Assembly: GCF_029319185.1 (NCBI RefSeq)
Contig: NZ_CP119754.1
Location: 4,154,001 to 4,218,000 of the forward strand
DNA from: Superficieibacter sp. HKU1
GTDB taxonomy: Bacteria; Pseudomonadota; Gammaproteobacteria; Enterobacterales; Enterobacteriaceae
Length of the DNA stretch: 64,000 nucleotides
Direction: 5' to 3'
Shown here: positions 25,943 to 34,333 of the stretch, piece after piece
How the letters are laid out: the number at the start of each line of letters is the position of its first letter
Numbering within the stretch: the stretch's first letter is position 1
The notes under the pieces: generated by a model
Databases searched by the model: none
Told to the model about the DNA's origin: nothing
Seen by the model: only the letters and a program-made list of their open reading frames with translations
Program-made: the position numbers and the translations under genes

Positions 25943-26227
25943 ATGAAACGTAAAGTAATTGTGGCCTGTGGCGGTGCGGTTGCAACCTCAACAATGGCGG
26001 CAGAAGAAATAAAAGAATTGTGCGAAGCGAACAATATTACGCTCGATCTGGTGCAATGCCGCGTGAATGAAATTGAAACCTACATGGACGGTGCCGATCT
26101 CATCTGTACCACGGCCAAAGTAGACCGGACCTTCGGTGACATTCCGGTGGTCCACGGAATGCCTTTCATCTCTGGCGTCGGGATTGAAGCGCTGCAGCAG
26201 AAAATCCTGAGCATCCTCGTGGGGTAA
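25943..26227 (+). CDS. gatB: Galactitol PTS enzyme IIB component
   Basis: A 94-residue PTS EIIB. The P-loop begins VACGGAVATST with Cys9 as the phosphorylated residue. It carries phosphate from GatA to galactitol as it passes through GatC. AAAGGAA lies before the start; gatC starts four bases after its stop, showing tight coupling. Confidence 0.97.
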   Translation: MKRKVIVACGGAVATSTMAAEEIKELCEANNITLDLVQCRVNEIETYMDGADLICTTAKVDRTFGDIPVVHGMPFISGVGIEALQQKILSILVG

Positions 26228-26231
26228 CGTT

Positions 26232-27608
26232 ATGTTTAGCGAAATAATGCGTTATATCCTCGATTTAGGTCCAACGGTCATGCTGCCGATTGTGATCATT
26301 ATTTTCTCAAAACTACTGGGGATGAAGCTCGGGGACTGTTTCAAGGGCGGCTTGCATATCGGGATCGGTTTCGTCGGGATCGGGCTGGTGATCGGCCTGA
26401 TGCTCGATTCCATTGGACCCGCCGCGAAAGCGATGGCGGAGCAGTTTCAGATTAACCTGCACGTCGTTGATATTGGCTGGCCGGGATCGTCACCGATGAC
26501 CTGGGCGTCACAAATTGCGCTGGTGGCGATCCCTGTTGCCATTGGCGTCAACATCCTGATGCTCGTCACCCGCATGACCCGCGTCGTAAACGTCGATATC
26601 TGGAACATCTGGCACATGACCTTTACGGGCGCAATGCTGCATCTGGCAACGGGATCGTACTGGATTGGCATTCTGGGCGTGGTGGTTCATGCAGCCTTTG
26701 TTTACAAGCTGGGCGACTGGTTTGCTAAAGACACGCGCGATTACTTTGGCCTGGAGGGGATCGCCATTCCGCACGGCAGCTCGGCTTACCTTGGCCCGAT
26801 CGCGGTGCTGGTTGATCTTATTATCGACAAAATCCCCGGCCTGAACCGTATTCACTTCAGCGCTGACGACGTGCAAAAACGCTTCGGTCCTTTTGGCGAG
26901 CCGGTGACCGTTGGCTTCATTATGGGGATTGTGATTGGTTTGTTAGCGGGTTATGACGTGAAGGGCGTACTGCAACTGGCGGTGAAAACCGCGGCGGTCA
27001 TGCTGTTAATGCCGCGCGTGATCAAACCGATTATGGATGGGCTGACGCCTATCGCAAAACAGGCGCGTAAACGTCTTCAGGCGAAATTTGGTAGTCAGGA
27101 GTTCCTGATTGGTCTGGACCCGGCGCTGCTGCTTGGTCATACCTCCGTGGTTTCCGCCAGCCTGATTTTTATCCCGTTAACCATTCTGGTGGCCGTCGTG
27201 GTACCGGGTAACCAGGTACTGCCGTTCGGCGACCTGGCAACTATCGGCTTCTTTGTGGCGATGGCGGTGGCGGTGCATCAGGGCAACCTGTTCCGTACGC
27301 TGATCTCCGGGGTGATTATCATGGGCATTACCCTGTGGATCGCGACGCAGACTATCGGCCTGCACACTCAGCTTGCCGCCAACGCGGGCGCGCTGAAAGC
27401 CGGCGGCATGGTAGCGTCACTGGATCAGGGCGGTTCGCCGATTACCTGGCTGCTGATCCAGCTGTTCACCTGGCAGAACGTACTGGGCTTCGCCGTGATT
27501 GCCATCATTTATGTGCTGGGTGTCCTGCTCACCTGGCGCAGAGCGCGTAACTTTGCCGCGGCAGAAAAAGCAGCCGCTATCGCGCAACAGAGTCAGACCG
27601 CTTCTTAA
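26232..27608 (+). CDS. gatC: Galactitol PTS permease, enzyme IIC component
   Basis: A 458-residue polytopic inner-membrane permease of the galactitol (Gat) PTS family with about 10-12 hydrophobic segments. Recognisable blocks are LGPTVMLPIVIIIFSKLLG at the N-terminus, GLEGIAIPHGSSAYLGP and GLDPALLLGHTSVVSASLIF. It transports galactitol with concomitant phosphorylation to galactitol 1-phosphate. The C-terminal tail (AAEKAAAIAQQSQTAS) is slightly longer than in E. coli. Confidence 0.96.
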   Translation: MFSEIMRYILDLGPTVMLPIVIIIFSKLLGMKLGDCFKGGLHIGIGFVGIGLVIGLMLDSIGPAAKAMAEQFQINLHVVDIGWPGSSPMTWASQIALVAIPVAIGVNILMLVTRMTRVVNVDIWNIWHMTFTGAMLHLATGSYWIGILGVVVHAAFVYKLGDWFAKDTRDYFGLEGIAIPHGSSAYLGPIAVLVDLIIDKIPGLNRIHFSADDVQKRFGPFGEPVTVGFIMGIVIGLLAGYDVKGVLQLAVKTAAVMLLMPRVIKPIMDGLTPIAKQARKRLQAKFGSQEFLIGLDPALLLGHTSVVSASLIFIPLTILVAVVVPGNQVLPFGDLATIGFFVAMAVAVHQGNLFRTLISGVIIMGITLWIATQTIGLHTQLAANAGALKAGGMVASLDQGGSPITWLLIQLFTWQNVLGFAVIAIIYVLGVLLTWRRARNFAAAEKAAAIAQQSQTAS

Positions 27609-27614
27609 TCTTAT

Positions 27615-27632
27615 GGGGAGCCTTCGCTCCCC
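27615..27632 (+). terminator. Intercistronic hairpin between gatC and gatD
   Basis: GGGGAGC-CTTC-GCTCCCC, a perfect 7-bp stem with a tetraloop, lies in the 45-bp gap. It lacks a good T-run and more likely sets relative mRNA stability than stops transcription. Confidence 0.45.
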
Positions 27633-27653
27633 TTCACATTTCTGGAGGATCTT

Positions 27654-28697
27654 ATGAAATCAGTGGTGATCCACGCTGAGGGAGACGTGCGCGTTGAAGA
27701 ACGCCCTATGCCAAAATTAGAAACCGATGATGACGTACTGGTGAAGGTCGTCAGTTCAGGTTTGTGCGGCTCCGATATTCCGCGTATTTTCGCCCACGGG
27801 GCGCACTATTATCCTATTACCCTGGGCCATGAATTTAGCGGCTATGTTGAATCCTGCGGCGCAAATATTACCGACCTTGCGCCGGGCGACGCGGTGGCCT
27901 GCGTTCCGCTGCTGCCCTGCTTTCACTGTCCTCAGTGCCAGCGGGAGTATTTTTCGCTCTGCAAACAGTATCAGTTTGTCGGATCGCGCAGCGAGGGCGG
28001 TAACGCCGAATACGTGGTGGTAAAACGCGCCAATCTGTTCCGCCTGCCTGCCGCTATGCCGATTGACGATGGCGCGTTTATCGAGCCGATCACCGTGGGG
28101 CTGCACGCCTTTCATCTGGCGCAGGGCTGCGAAGGGAAAAACGTCATTATTGTCGGTGCCGGAACGATTGGTCTGCTGGCGCTCCAGTGCGCACGTGAAC
28201 TTGGCGCAAAAAGCGTAACGGCGATCGATATCAATCCGCAGAAGCTGGCGCTGGCAAAAGAACTGGGCGCGAGCCACGTATTCAATAGCCGGGAAATGAG
28301 CGGACAGGAGATCCAGACGGCGCTGACGGAGATTCAGTTTGACCAGCTGGTGCTGGAAACCGCAGGTACGCCGCAAACCGTTTCGCTGGCTATCGAAATC
28401 GCCGGACCGCGCGCGCAGCTGGCGCTGGTCGGCACGCTGCATCACGATCTGACCCTGACCTCCGCGGTCTTCGGGCAGATCCTGCGCAAAGAGCTGTCGG
28501 TGCTGGGAAGCTGGATGAACTATTCCGGTCCGTGGCCTGGCGAAGAGTGGGCAACGGCGGCGCGGCTGCTGAGTGAAAAAAGACTCCAGTTGCAGCCGTT
28601 GATAGCCCACACTGGAAATGCTGAAAGTTTCGCCAAAGAAGTCCAGGCGCTCAACGGTGCGCCAATGCAGGGTAAGATTATCCTCAAGCTCGCTTAA
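27654..28697 (+). CDS. gatD: Galactitol-1-phosphate 5-dehydrogenase
   Basis: A 347-residue zinc-dependent medium-chain dehydrogenase that oxidises galactitol 1-phosphate to tagatose 6-phosphate with NAD. The catalytic zinc ligands are in GLCGSDIPR and GHEFSGYV; structural-zinc cysteines are in CFHCPQCQREYFSLC; the nucleotide motif is VGAGTIGLLALQ. GGAGG is placed eight bases before the start. Length agrees with E. coli GatD. It is the last structural gene of the operon. Confidence 0.97.
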   Translation: MKSVVIHAEGDVRVEERPMPKLETDDDVLVKVVSSGLCGSDIPRIFAHGAHYYPITLGHEFSGYVESCGANITDLAPGDAVACVPLLPCFHCPQCQREYFSLCKQYQFVGSRSEGGNAEYVVVKRANLFRLPAAMPIDDGAFIEPITVGLHAFHLAQGCEGKNVIIVGAGTIGLLALQCARELGAKSVTAIDINPQKLALAKELGASHVFNSREMSGQEIQTALTEIQFDQLVLETAGTPQTVSLAIEIAGPRAQLALVGTLHHDLTLTSAVFGQILRKELSVLGSWMNYSGPWPGEEWATAARLLSEKRLQLQPLIAHTGNAESFAKEVQALNGAPMQGKIILKLA

Positions 28698-28704
28698 CCA
28701 ATAC

Positions 28705-28727
28705 GAGCCAGCAACCTGAGCTGGCTC
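28705..28727 (+). terminator. Hairpin at the end of the gatYZABCD operon
   Basis: GAGCCAGC (28705-28712) and GCTGGCTC (28720-28727) make a perfect 8-bp stem just after the gatD stop. T-run is weak (ACACTTACTTT). Confidence 0.6.
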
Positions 28728-28732
28728 ACACT

Positions 28733-28776
28733 TACTTTCGAAGATTGGCGTTCACCTTTCACTACCCTTCGATTAA
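28733..28776 (+). promoter_or_regulatory. Probable GatR operators before gatR
   Basis: ACTTTCGAAGAT (28734-28745) and CCTTCGATTA (28766-28775) repeat the TTCGA motif found before gatY. This supports autoregulation of gatR by its product. Confidence 0.6.
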
Positions 28777-28808
28777 ACTAAAGTCAGCTAATCATCAGGC
28801 AAATTAAC

Positions 28809-29582
28809 ATGAACTCATTTGAGCGAAGGAATAAAATCGTCGATCTGGTTAACTCGCAAGGCAGCGTACTGGTTTTAGATCTTTCAAATACCTTTGGTAT
28901 TTCTGAAGTCACTATTCGTGCCGATCTGCGTTTACTGGAAGATAAAGGCTTAGTCACCCGCTTTCACGGCGGTGCGGCCAGACCTGACAGCAATTTAACC
29001 GACAATGACAATCAGGAAGTCGTTCTTGAAGAGCGTTATCAGCTCGCCAGCGATCCGAAAAAACGTATTGCCCAGGCTGCCGCCGCCATGATTGAAGAAG
29101 GGATGACCGTTCTGCTTGATAGTGGCAGCACGACCCTGCTGGTGGCTGAAGCGCTGGCGAAAAACACTAACATCACCGTCATTACCAATAATCTGCCTGC
29201 GGCATTTACCCTTTCAGACAACAAAGACATTACCCTGGTCGTATGCGGCGGTACCGTGCGCCATAAAACCCATTCCATGCATGGCACCATCGCGGAGCGT
29301 TCGCTACAGGGAATTAGCGCCGATCTGATGTTTGTGGGCGCAGACGGGATAGATGCCACTAACGGGATCACTACGTTTAATGAAGGTTACTCCATCAGCG
29401 GCGTCATGGCTGCCGCCGCGCATAAGGTCGTCGCGGTTCTCGACGCCACCAAGTTTAACCGTCGCGGCTTTAACCAGGTCTTACCGATGAAAAAAATTGA
29501 CTGTGTGATCACCGATGAGAGCATCAGCGCGGAAGATCGTCAGGCGCTGGAACAAACCCATGTTGAACTGAAAGTGGTCTGA
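28809..29582 (+). CDS. gatR: DeoR family repressor of galactitol catabolism
   Basis: A 257-residue repressor. The N-terminal DeoR winged helix (residues 4-57) contains SNTFGISEVTIRADLRLLEDKGLVTRFHGGA; the C-terminal sugar-phosphate sensor has LLDSGSTTLLVAEAL, VCGGTVRHKTHSMHG and FVGADGID. It is intact, unlike in E. coli K-12 where gatR is broken by an insertion and the operon is constitutive, so galactitol use should be inducible here. It has its own promoter region with operator copies. Confidence 0.95.
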   Translation: MNSFERRNKIVDLVNSQGSVLVLDLSNTFGISEVTIRADLRLLEDKGLVTRFHGGAARPDSNLTDNDNQEVVLEERYQLASDPKKRIAQAAAAMIEEGMTVLLDSGSTTLLVAEALAKNTNITVITNNLPAAFTLSDNKDITLVVCGGTVRHKTHSMHGTIAERSLQGISADLMFVGADGIDATNGITTFNEGYSISGVMAAAAHKVVAVLDATKFNRRGFNQVLPMKKIDCVITDESISAEDRQALEQTHVELKVV

Positions 29583-29619
29583 ATCCCCTGGCCGGGCAGT
29601 GATGCCCGGCCAGGGGATT
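29582..29619 (+). terminator. Perfect 17-bp hairpin after gatR
   Basis: AATCCCCTGGCCGGGCA (29582-29598), loop GTGA, then its exact complement (29603-29619). The first base is the last of the gatR stop codon. It lies between convergent gatR and rsmI. It lacks a T-tract, so it may act as a bidirectional barrier or protect the mRNA 3' end. Confidence 0.65.
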
Positions 29620-29670
29620 GCTGACAAACTTTCATAGCGGATTACGCTGCACTTATCTGATACACAGCCA

Positions 29671-30534
29671 TCATTCTCCCTGCTGCTCCAGCGCATACTT
29701 ATACAGCGCATTTTTCTTTACGCCGTGAATTTCGGCGGCCAGCGCTGCCGCTTTCTTCAGCGGCAGCTCGGCCTGTAGCAGCGCCAGCGTGCGCAGGGCA
29801 TCGGCGGGCAGGTCATCTTCCTGCGCTTTATGGCCTTCGACAATCAGCACCATCTCGCCCTTGCGGCGGTTTTCATCCTCTTTCACCCACGCCAGCAGTT
29901 CGCCAACCGGCGCGCCGTAAATGGACTCCCAGGTTTTGGTCAGCTCGCGCGCCAGCACCACGTAGCGGGATTCGCCCAGCACGGTCAAGATATCTTCCAG
30001 GCTTTCCAGCAGGCGATGGGTGGACTCGTAAAAAATCAGCGTGCGTGGCTCTTCCTCGATGGCTTTCAGCGCATCGCGACGGCCTTTTGATTTAGCGGGC
30101 AGAAACCCTTCGTAGCAGAAGCGATCGGACGGCAGCCCCGCCGCGCTCAACGCGGCGATGGCAGCACACGGACCGGGTAGCGGGACAACGCGAATGCCCG
30201 CGTCACGACAGGAGCGCACCAGGTGGTAGCCCGGGTCGTTAATCAGCGGCGTACCGGCATCCGATACCAGCGCGATGTTCTGCCCTTCTTTCAGCTTCGC
30301 CACCAGCGTTTCGGCTTTTTGCTGTTCGTTATGATCGTGCAGTGCAAACAACCGGGCGTTAATGGCAAAATGCTGAAGCAGCAAGCCGGTATGGCGTGTG
30401 TCTTCCGCCGCAATCAGGTCAACATCCTGCAATACGGCGAGCGCACGTTGTGTGATATCAGCTAAATTACCGATGGGAGTCGGTACAATGTAGAGCTGAC
30501 CGTGAGAATTATCCGCCGATTGGTGTTGTTTCAT
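29671..30534 (-). CDS. rsmI: 16S rRNA 2'-O-ribose C1402 methyltransferase RsmI
   Basis: A 287-residue SAM-dependent methyltransferase that modifies C1402 of 16S rRNA at the ribosomal P site. It belongs to the tetrapyrrole methylase (SUMT-like) fold: LYIVPTPIGNLADIT, AAEDTRHTGLLL, VSDAGTPLINDPGY, LPGPCAAIAALSAAGLP. Length equals E. coli RsmI (YraL). It is divergent from lpoA, as in E. coli, and its 3' end faces gatR, marking the border between accessory and core DNA. Confidence 0.97.
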   Translation of the reverse strand: MKQHQSADNSHGQLYIVPTPIGNLADITQRALAVLQDVDLIAAEDTRHTGLLLQHFAINARLFALHDHNEQQKAETLVAKLKEGQNIALVSDAGTPLINDPGYHLVRSCRDAGIRVVPLPGPCAAIAALSAAGLPSDRFCYEGFLPAKSKGRRDALKAIEEEPRTLIFYESTHRLLESLEDILTVLGESRYVVLARELTKTWESIYGAPVGELLAWVKEDENRRKGEMVLIVEGHKAQEDDLPADALRTLALLQAELPLKKAAALAAEIHGVKKNALYKYALEQQGE

Positions 30535-30595
30535 TGTTTAGTCCGTATTGCCGATTTAATATTGAGCATCGAATAAAAATATCACTGGATACAGT

Positions 30596-32716
30596 ATGGT
30601 ACTGTCAACGCTTCTTCGTTCGAAAGCCGCACGCGGCCTGCCAATCATTCTGGCAGCCTTGATTTTCGCTGGTTGTGGCATTCAAACGCCCGATCAGAGC
30701 ACGGCCCACCTTGAGGGGACGGCGCAGGCTGATTCCGGCTATTACCTGCATCAGATGCAGCAAAGCTCAGATGATAGCAAGACCAACTGGCAATTACTCG
30801 CCATTCGTGCCCTGCTGAAGGAAGTTAAGAGTCAGCAGGCAATGGAACTGCTCAATCAGTTACCGCCAAAATTAAGCGATGCTCAGCGTCGTGAGCAGGC
30901 GTTACTGACAGCAGAACTGAAGGTAGCGCAGCAGGATTACCCCGGCGCGCAGGCGCTGATGGGGAAAATAAATCCGGCGGATTTAGACAAAAATCAACAG
31001 ATCCGCTTCTGGCAGGCCGCTATCACCAGCCTTCAGGGACGACCTTCGCTGGAACTGCTGCGTTCGCTGATTGCTCAGGAGCCGCTGCTGGCAGCGAAAG
31101 AGAAACAGGCCAATATTGACGCTACCTGGCAGGCGCTCTCCGCCATGACGCCGGAACAGGCGCAGGCACTGGTGATCAATGCTAATGAAAACGTGTTGCA
31201 GGGCTGGCTGGATTTACAGCGCGTCTGGTTTGATAACCGCAATGACCCGGACATGATGAAAGCCGGCATTGCCGACTGGCAGAAACGCTACCCGCAAAAT
31301 CCGGGGGCGAAAATGCTGCCTTCGCAGCTGATGAATGTGCAGAATTTTAAACCCGCGTCCACCAACCGGATTGCTCTGCTGCTGCCATTAAACGGTCAGG
31401 CGGCGATTTATGGCCGCACTATCCAGCAAGGGTTTGAAGCCGCGAAAAACGGCGCGACTCAGGTTGACGGAAGCGCAGTGCCGCAGCAGATGGCGCAGGC
31501 AGCATCAACGGATAACGGCGTTATCAGCCCGTCCCAGGCGGAAGTTAACGATCTGACCACCGCGCAACAGGCACCGGTACAAGCACCGGGGAATGAAGCC
31601 GCGATGCCGGTACAGGCACCGGGCAACGAGGCCGCAGCACCGGTTCAGGCTCCGGCGACGCAAAGCGTGACGCCTGCCGAAACGCCGGCAGCCACCCAGC
31701 AGGCTCCGGCACCACAAACACCTGCCGCTGCCGCCACATCGGCTAATCCCTCTGCCGAACTGAAAATCTACGACACCACTTCTCAGCCATTAAGTCAGAT
31801 TCTGGCGCAGGTCCAGCAGGATGGCGCCAGCATCGTGGTGGGTCCGCTCCTGAAGAACAACGTTGATGAACTGGTAAAGAGCAATACTGCTCTGAATGTG
31901 CTGGCGCTTAACCAGCCGGAAGCGGTAGAAAATCGTCCTAATATCTGCTACTTCGCCCTCTCCCCGGAAGACGAGGCTCGCGATGCCGCACGCTTTATCC
32001 ACCAGCAGGGCAAACAGATGCCTCTGGTGCTGATCCCGCGCAGCGGGCTGGGCGATCGGGTGGCGAATGCGTTTGCTGATGAATGGCAAAAACAAAGCGG
32101 CGGCACGGTACTGGAGCAAAAATTTGGCTCTGCATCCGAGCTGCGTGCAGGTATTAACGGCGGTTCCGGCATTGCCTTAACCGGTAGCCCGGTAAGCGCC
32201 AGTCAACCGCAGCAGAGCGTGACGGTTGCCGGATTGACTATCCCGGCACCGCCAACGGACGCCGAAATCTCCGGCGGCCGTGTTGATGCAGCGTACATTC
32301 TGGCAACGCCGGAAGAAATTGGCTTCATTAAACCGATGATCGCCATGCGCAACGGCAGCCAGAGCGGCGTCACGCTGTACGCCAGTTCACGCAGCGCACA
32401 GGGTACAGCTGGCGCGGATTTCCGTCTGGAAATGGAAGGTCTGCAATACAGTGAAATCCCGATGCTGGCGGGCAGTAATCCGGAATTGATGCGACAGGCG
32501 CTGGCGGCGGTGCATAATGATTACTCGCTGGCGCGCCTGTATGCCATGGGCGCAGACGCCTGGTCGCTGGCGAATCATTTCTCACAGATGCGTCAGGTTC
32601 AGGGTTTTGAACTGAGCGGCAACACCGGCGATCTGACTGCCAGCAGCGATTGTGTGATTAACAGGAAGTTATCATGGCTCAAATACCAACAGGGACAGAT
32701 TGTTCCGGCGAACTAA
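30596..32716 (+). CDS. lpoA: Outer-membrane lipoprotein LpoA, activator of PBP1A
   Basis: A 706-residue outer-membrane lipoprotein that activates the peptidoglycan synthase PBP1A. Lipobox LIFAGC (Cys about residue 27); N-terminal TPR-like domain (to about 255); C-terminal periplasmic-binding-protein-like domain (from about KPASTNRIALLLPLNGQAA). A Pro/Ala/Gln-rich insert between residues about 290-380 contains a tandem repeat PVQAPGNEAA, giving a longer linker than E. coli LpoA (678). Its 3' end overlaps yraN by 43 bp. Confidence 0.96.
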   Translation: MVLSTLLRSKAARGLPIILAALIFAGCGIQTPDQSTAHLEGTAQADSGYYLHQMQQSSDDSKTNWQLLAIRALLKEVKSQQAMELLNQLPPKLSDAQRREQALLTAELKVAQQDYPGAQALMGKINPADLDKNQQIRFWQAAITSLQGRPSLELLRSLIAQEPLLAAKEKQANIDATWQALSAMTPEQAQALVINANENVLQGWLDLQRVWFDNRNDPDMMKAGIADWQKRYPQNPGAKMLPSQLMNVQNFKPASTNRIALLLPLNGQAAIYGRTIQQGFEAAKNGATQVDGSAVPQQMAQAASTDNGVISPSQAEVNDLTTAQQAPVQAPGNEAAMPVQAPGNEAAAPVQAPATQSVTPAETPAATQQAPAPQTPAAAATSANPSAELKIYDTTSQPLSQILAQVQQDGASIVVGPLLKNNVDELVKSNTALNVLALNQPEAVENRPNICYFALSPEDEARDAARFIHQQGKQMPLVLIPRSGLGDRVANAFADEWQKQSGGTVLEQKFGSASELRAGINGGSGIALTGSPVSASQPQQSVTVAGLTIPAPPTDAEISGGRVDAAYILATPEEIGFIKPMIAMRNGSQSGVTLYASSRSAQGTAGADFRLEMEGLQYSEIPMLAGSNPELMRQALAAVHNDYSLARLYAMGADAWSLANHFSQMRQVQGFELSGNTGDLTASSDCVINRKLSWLKYQQGQIVPAN

Positions 32717-33063
32717 CCCGTAAACAAATCGGCGACGCGTGGGAGCAGAAAGCGCGCCGCTGGCTTGAAGGCAAAGGACTGCGTTTTATCGCCGCCAACG
32801 TAAGGATGCGCGGCGGTGAGATTGATTTGATCATGCGTGACGGGACGGTAACGGTCTTTATCGAAGTCCGTTATCGCCGCAGCGCCTTTTACGGTGGTGC
32901 GGCTGCCACCGTCAGCAGAAGCAAGCAACACAAATTATTACAGACTGCCCGCTGGTGGCTCGCCCATCAGAATGGGAGTTTTGATACTGTGGATTGCCGG
33001 TTCGATGTGGTAGCCTGCGACGGCAGCCACATTGAATGGCTCCAGAACGCCTTTGGCGAATAA
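32674..33063 (+). CDS. yraN: YraN, UPF0102 family endonuclease-like protein
   Basis: A 129-residue protein of the UPF0102 family with a PD-(D/E)XK-type nuclease core: GDAWEQKARRWLEGKGLRF, RGGEIDLIMRD, FIEVRYRRS. The function is not established. The start lies inside lpoA with an AGGAAG seven bases upstream, giving a 43-bp overlap in a different frame; this is the usual arrangement of the pair. diaA starts 21 bp later. Confidence 0.94.
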   Translation: MAQIPTGTDCSGELTRKQIGDAWEQKARRWLEGKGLRFIAANVRMRGGEIDLIMRDGTVTVFIEVRYRRSAFYGGAAATVSRSKQHKLLQTARWWLAHQNGSFDTVDCRFDVVACDGSHIEWLQNAFGE

Positions 33064-33084
33064 ACCTGATAGTTAAGGGATACT

Positions 33085-33675
33085 GTGCTCGAACGAATTA
33101 AAGTGTGCTTCACTGAAAGCATTCAAACTCAGATTGCCGCGGCGGAAGCGCTGCCTGATGCCATTTCCCGCGCGGCCATGACGCTGGTGCAGTCGCTGCT
33201 TAACGGCAACAAAATTCTCTGCTGTGGTAATGGCACCTCCGCCGCCAACGCACAGCATTTTGCTGCCAGCATGATCAACCGTTTTGAGACAGAACGTCCG
33301 GGTTTACCCGCAATGGCACTAAATACCGATAACGTGGTCTTAACCGCGATTGCTAACGATCGCTTGCATGATGAGATCTACGCCAAGCAGGTTCGGGCGT
33401 TGGGCCATGCCGGAGATGTGTTGCTGGCTATTTCAACGCGCGGCAATAGCCGCGATATTGTGAAAGCGGTGGAAGCGGCGGTCACGCGCGATATGACTAT
33501 CGTTGCCCTGACCGGCTACGACGGCGGCGAGCTGGCCGGACTGCTGGGACCGCAGGATGTCGAAATTCGCATCCCTTCCCATCGCAGCGCGCGCATTCAT
33601 GAGATGCACATGTTAACGGTCAACTGTTTATGCGATCTGATTGATAATACGCTATTTCCTCACCAGGACGATTAA
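33085..33675 (+). CDS. diaA: DnaA initiator-associating protein DiaA
   Basis: A 196-residue SIS-domain protein that binds DnaA as a tetramer and promotes timely initiation at oriC. It starts with GTG (AAGGGA upstream), as in E. coli. SIS landmarks: LCCGNGTSAANAQHFAAS, LAISTRGNSRDIVKAV, LTGYDGGEL. Almost identical in reading to E. coli DiaA. Next gene dolP starts nine bases later. Confidence 0.97.
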   Translation: MLERIKVCFTESIQTQIAAAEALPDAISRAAMTLVQSLLNGNKILCCGNGTSAANAQHFAASMINRFETERPGLPAMALNTDNVVLTAIANDRLHDEIYAKQVRALGHAGDVLLAISTRGNSRDIVKAVEAAVTRDMTIVALTGYDGGELAGLLGPQDVEIRIPSHRSARIHEMHMLTVNCLCDLIDNTLFPHQDD

Positions 33676-33684
33676 GGAGTACAC

Positions 33685-34260
33685 ATGAAGGCATTTTCGC
33701 CCCTCGCAGTCCTTATTTCCGCGCTGCTTTTGCAGGGTTGCGTAGCGGCGGCGGTTGTCGGCACGGCCGCAGTGGGAACCAAAGCGGCGACCGATCCTCG
33801 CACCGTGGGCACTCAGGTAGACGATGGAACGCTGGAACTCCGCGTCAACAGCGCGCTGGCTAAAGACGCGCAAATCAAAAAAGAGGCGCGCATTAACGTT
33901 ACGGCGTATCAGGGCAAGGTTCTGCTGGTTGGTCAGGCACCAAATAGCGACCTCTCCTCACGTGCGAAACAGATCGCCATGGGCGTGGATGGCGCAACGG
34001 AAGTGTTTAACGAGATCCGTCAGGGCAGCCCGATTGGTTTAGGGGTCGCGTCTAACGATACGTGGATCACCACTAAGGTCCGCTCACAGCTGCTGGCAAG
34101 CGATCAGGTGAAATCCTCTAACGTGAAGGTAACGACCGAAAATGGCGAAGTCTTCCTGATGGGGCTGGTGACGGATACCGAAGCGAAAGCCGCAGCGGAT
34201 ATGGCCAGCCGGGTTAGCGGCGTGAAACACGTCACAACCGCGTTTACGTTTATTAAGTAA
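33685..34260 (+). CDS. dolP: Outer-membrane lipoprotein DolP with two BON domains
   Basis: A 191-residue lipoprotein involved in outer-membrane integrity at the division site and in BamA activity. Lipobox LLLQGC (Cys19); BON1 about 45-115 (LELRVNSALAKDAQI ... VLLVGQAP), BON2 about 120-190 (DTWITTKVRSQLLASDQV ... FLMGLV). GGAG lies eight bases upstream of the start. Same length as E. coli DolP (YraP). Confidence 0.96.
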   Translation: MKAFSPLAVLISALLLQGCVAAAVVGTAAVGTKAATDPRTVGTQVDDGTLELRVNSALAKDAQIKKEARINVTAYQGKVLLVGQAPNSDLSSRAKQIAMGVDGATEVFNEIRQGSPIGLGVASNDTWITTKVRSQLLASDQVKSSNVKVTTENGEVFLMGLVTDTEAKAAADMASRVSGVKHVTTAFTFIK

Positions 34261-34274
34261 TAGTGCATTGCATG

Positions 34275-34295
34275 ACGGCCTCGTCGTGAGGCCGT
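34275..34295 (+). terminator. Terminator of the yraN-diaA-dolP unit
   Basis: ACGGCCTC-GTCGT-GAGGCCGT, a perfect 8-bp stem 14 bases after the dolP stop; weak T-run (ACCTCTC). Confidence 0.6.
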
Positions 34296-34303
34296 ACCTC
34301 TCA

Positions 34304-34333
34304 TGCCCGGTGGCGCCTCGCTTGCCGGGCCTA
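34304..34333. repeat. REP element
   Basis: TGCCCGGTGGCGCCTCGCTT then GCCGGGCCTAC matches the enterobacterial REP/PU palindrome (GCCxGATGxCGxxxCGxCTTATCxGGC-like, with terminal CCTAC). It sits between convergent dolP and yraQ; a second one is at 51267. Confidence 0.8.
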
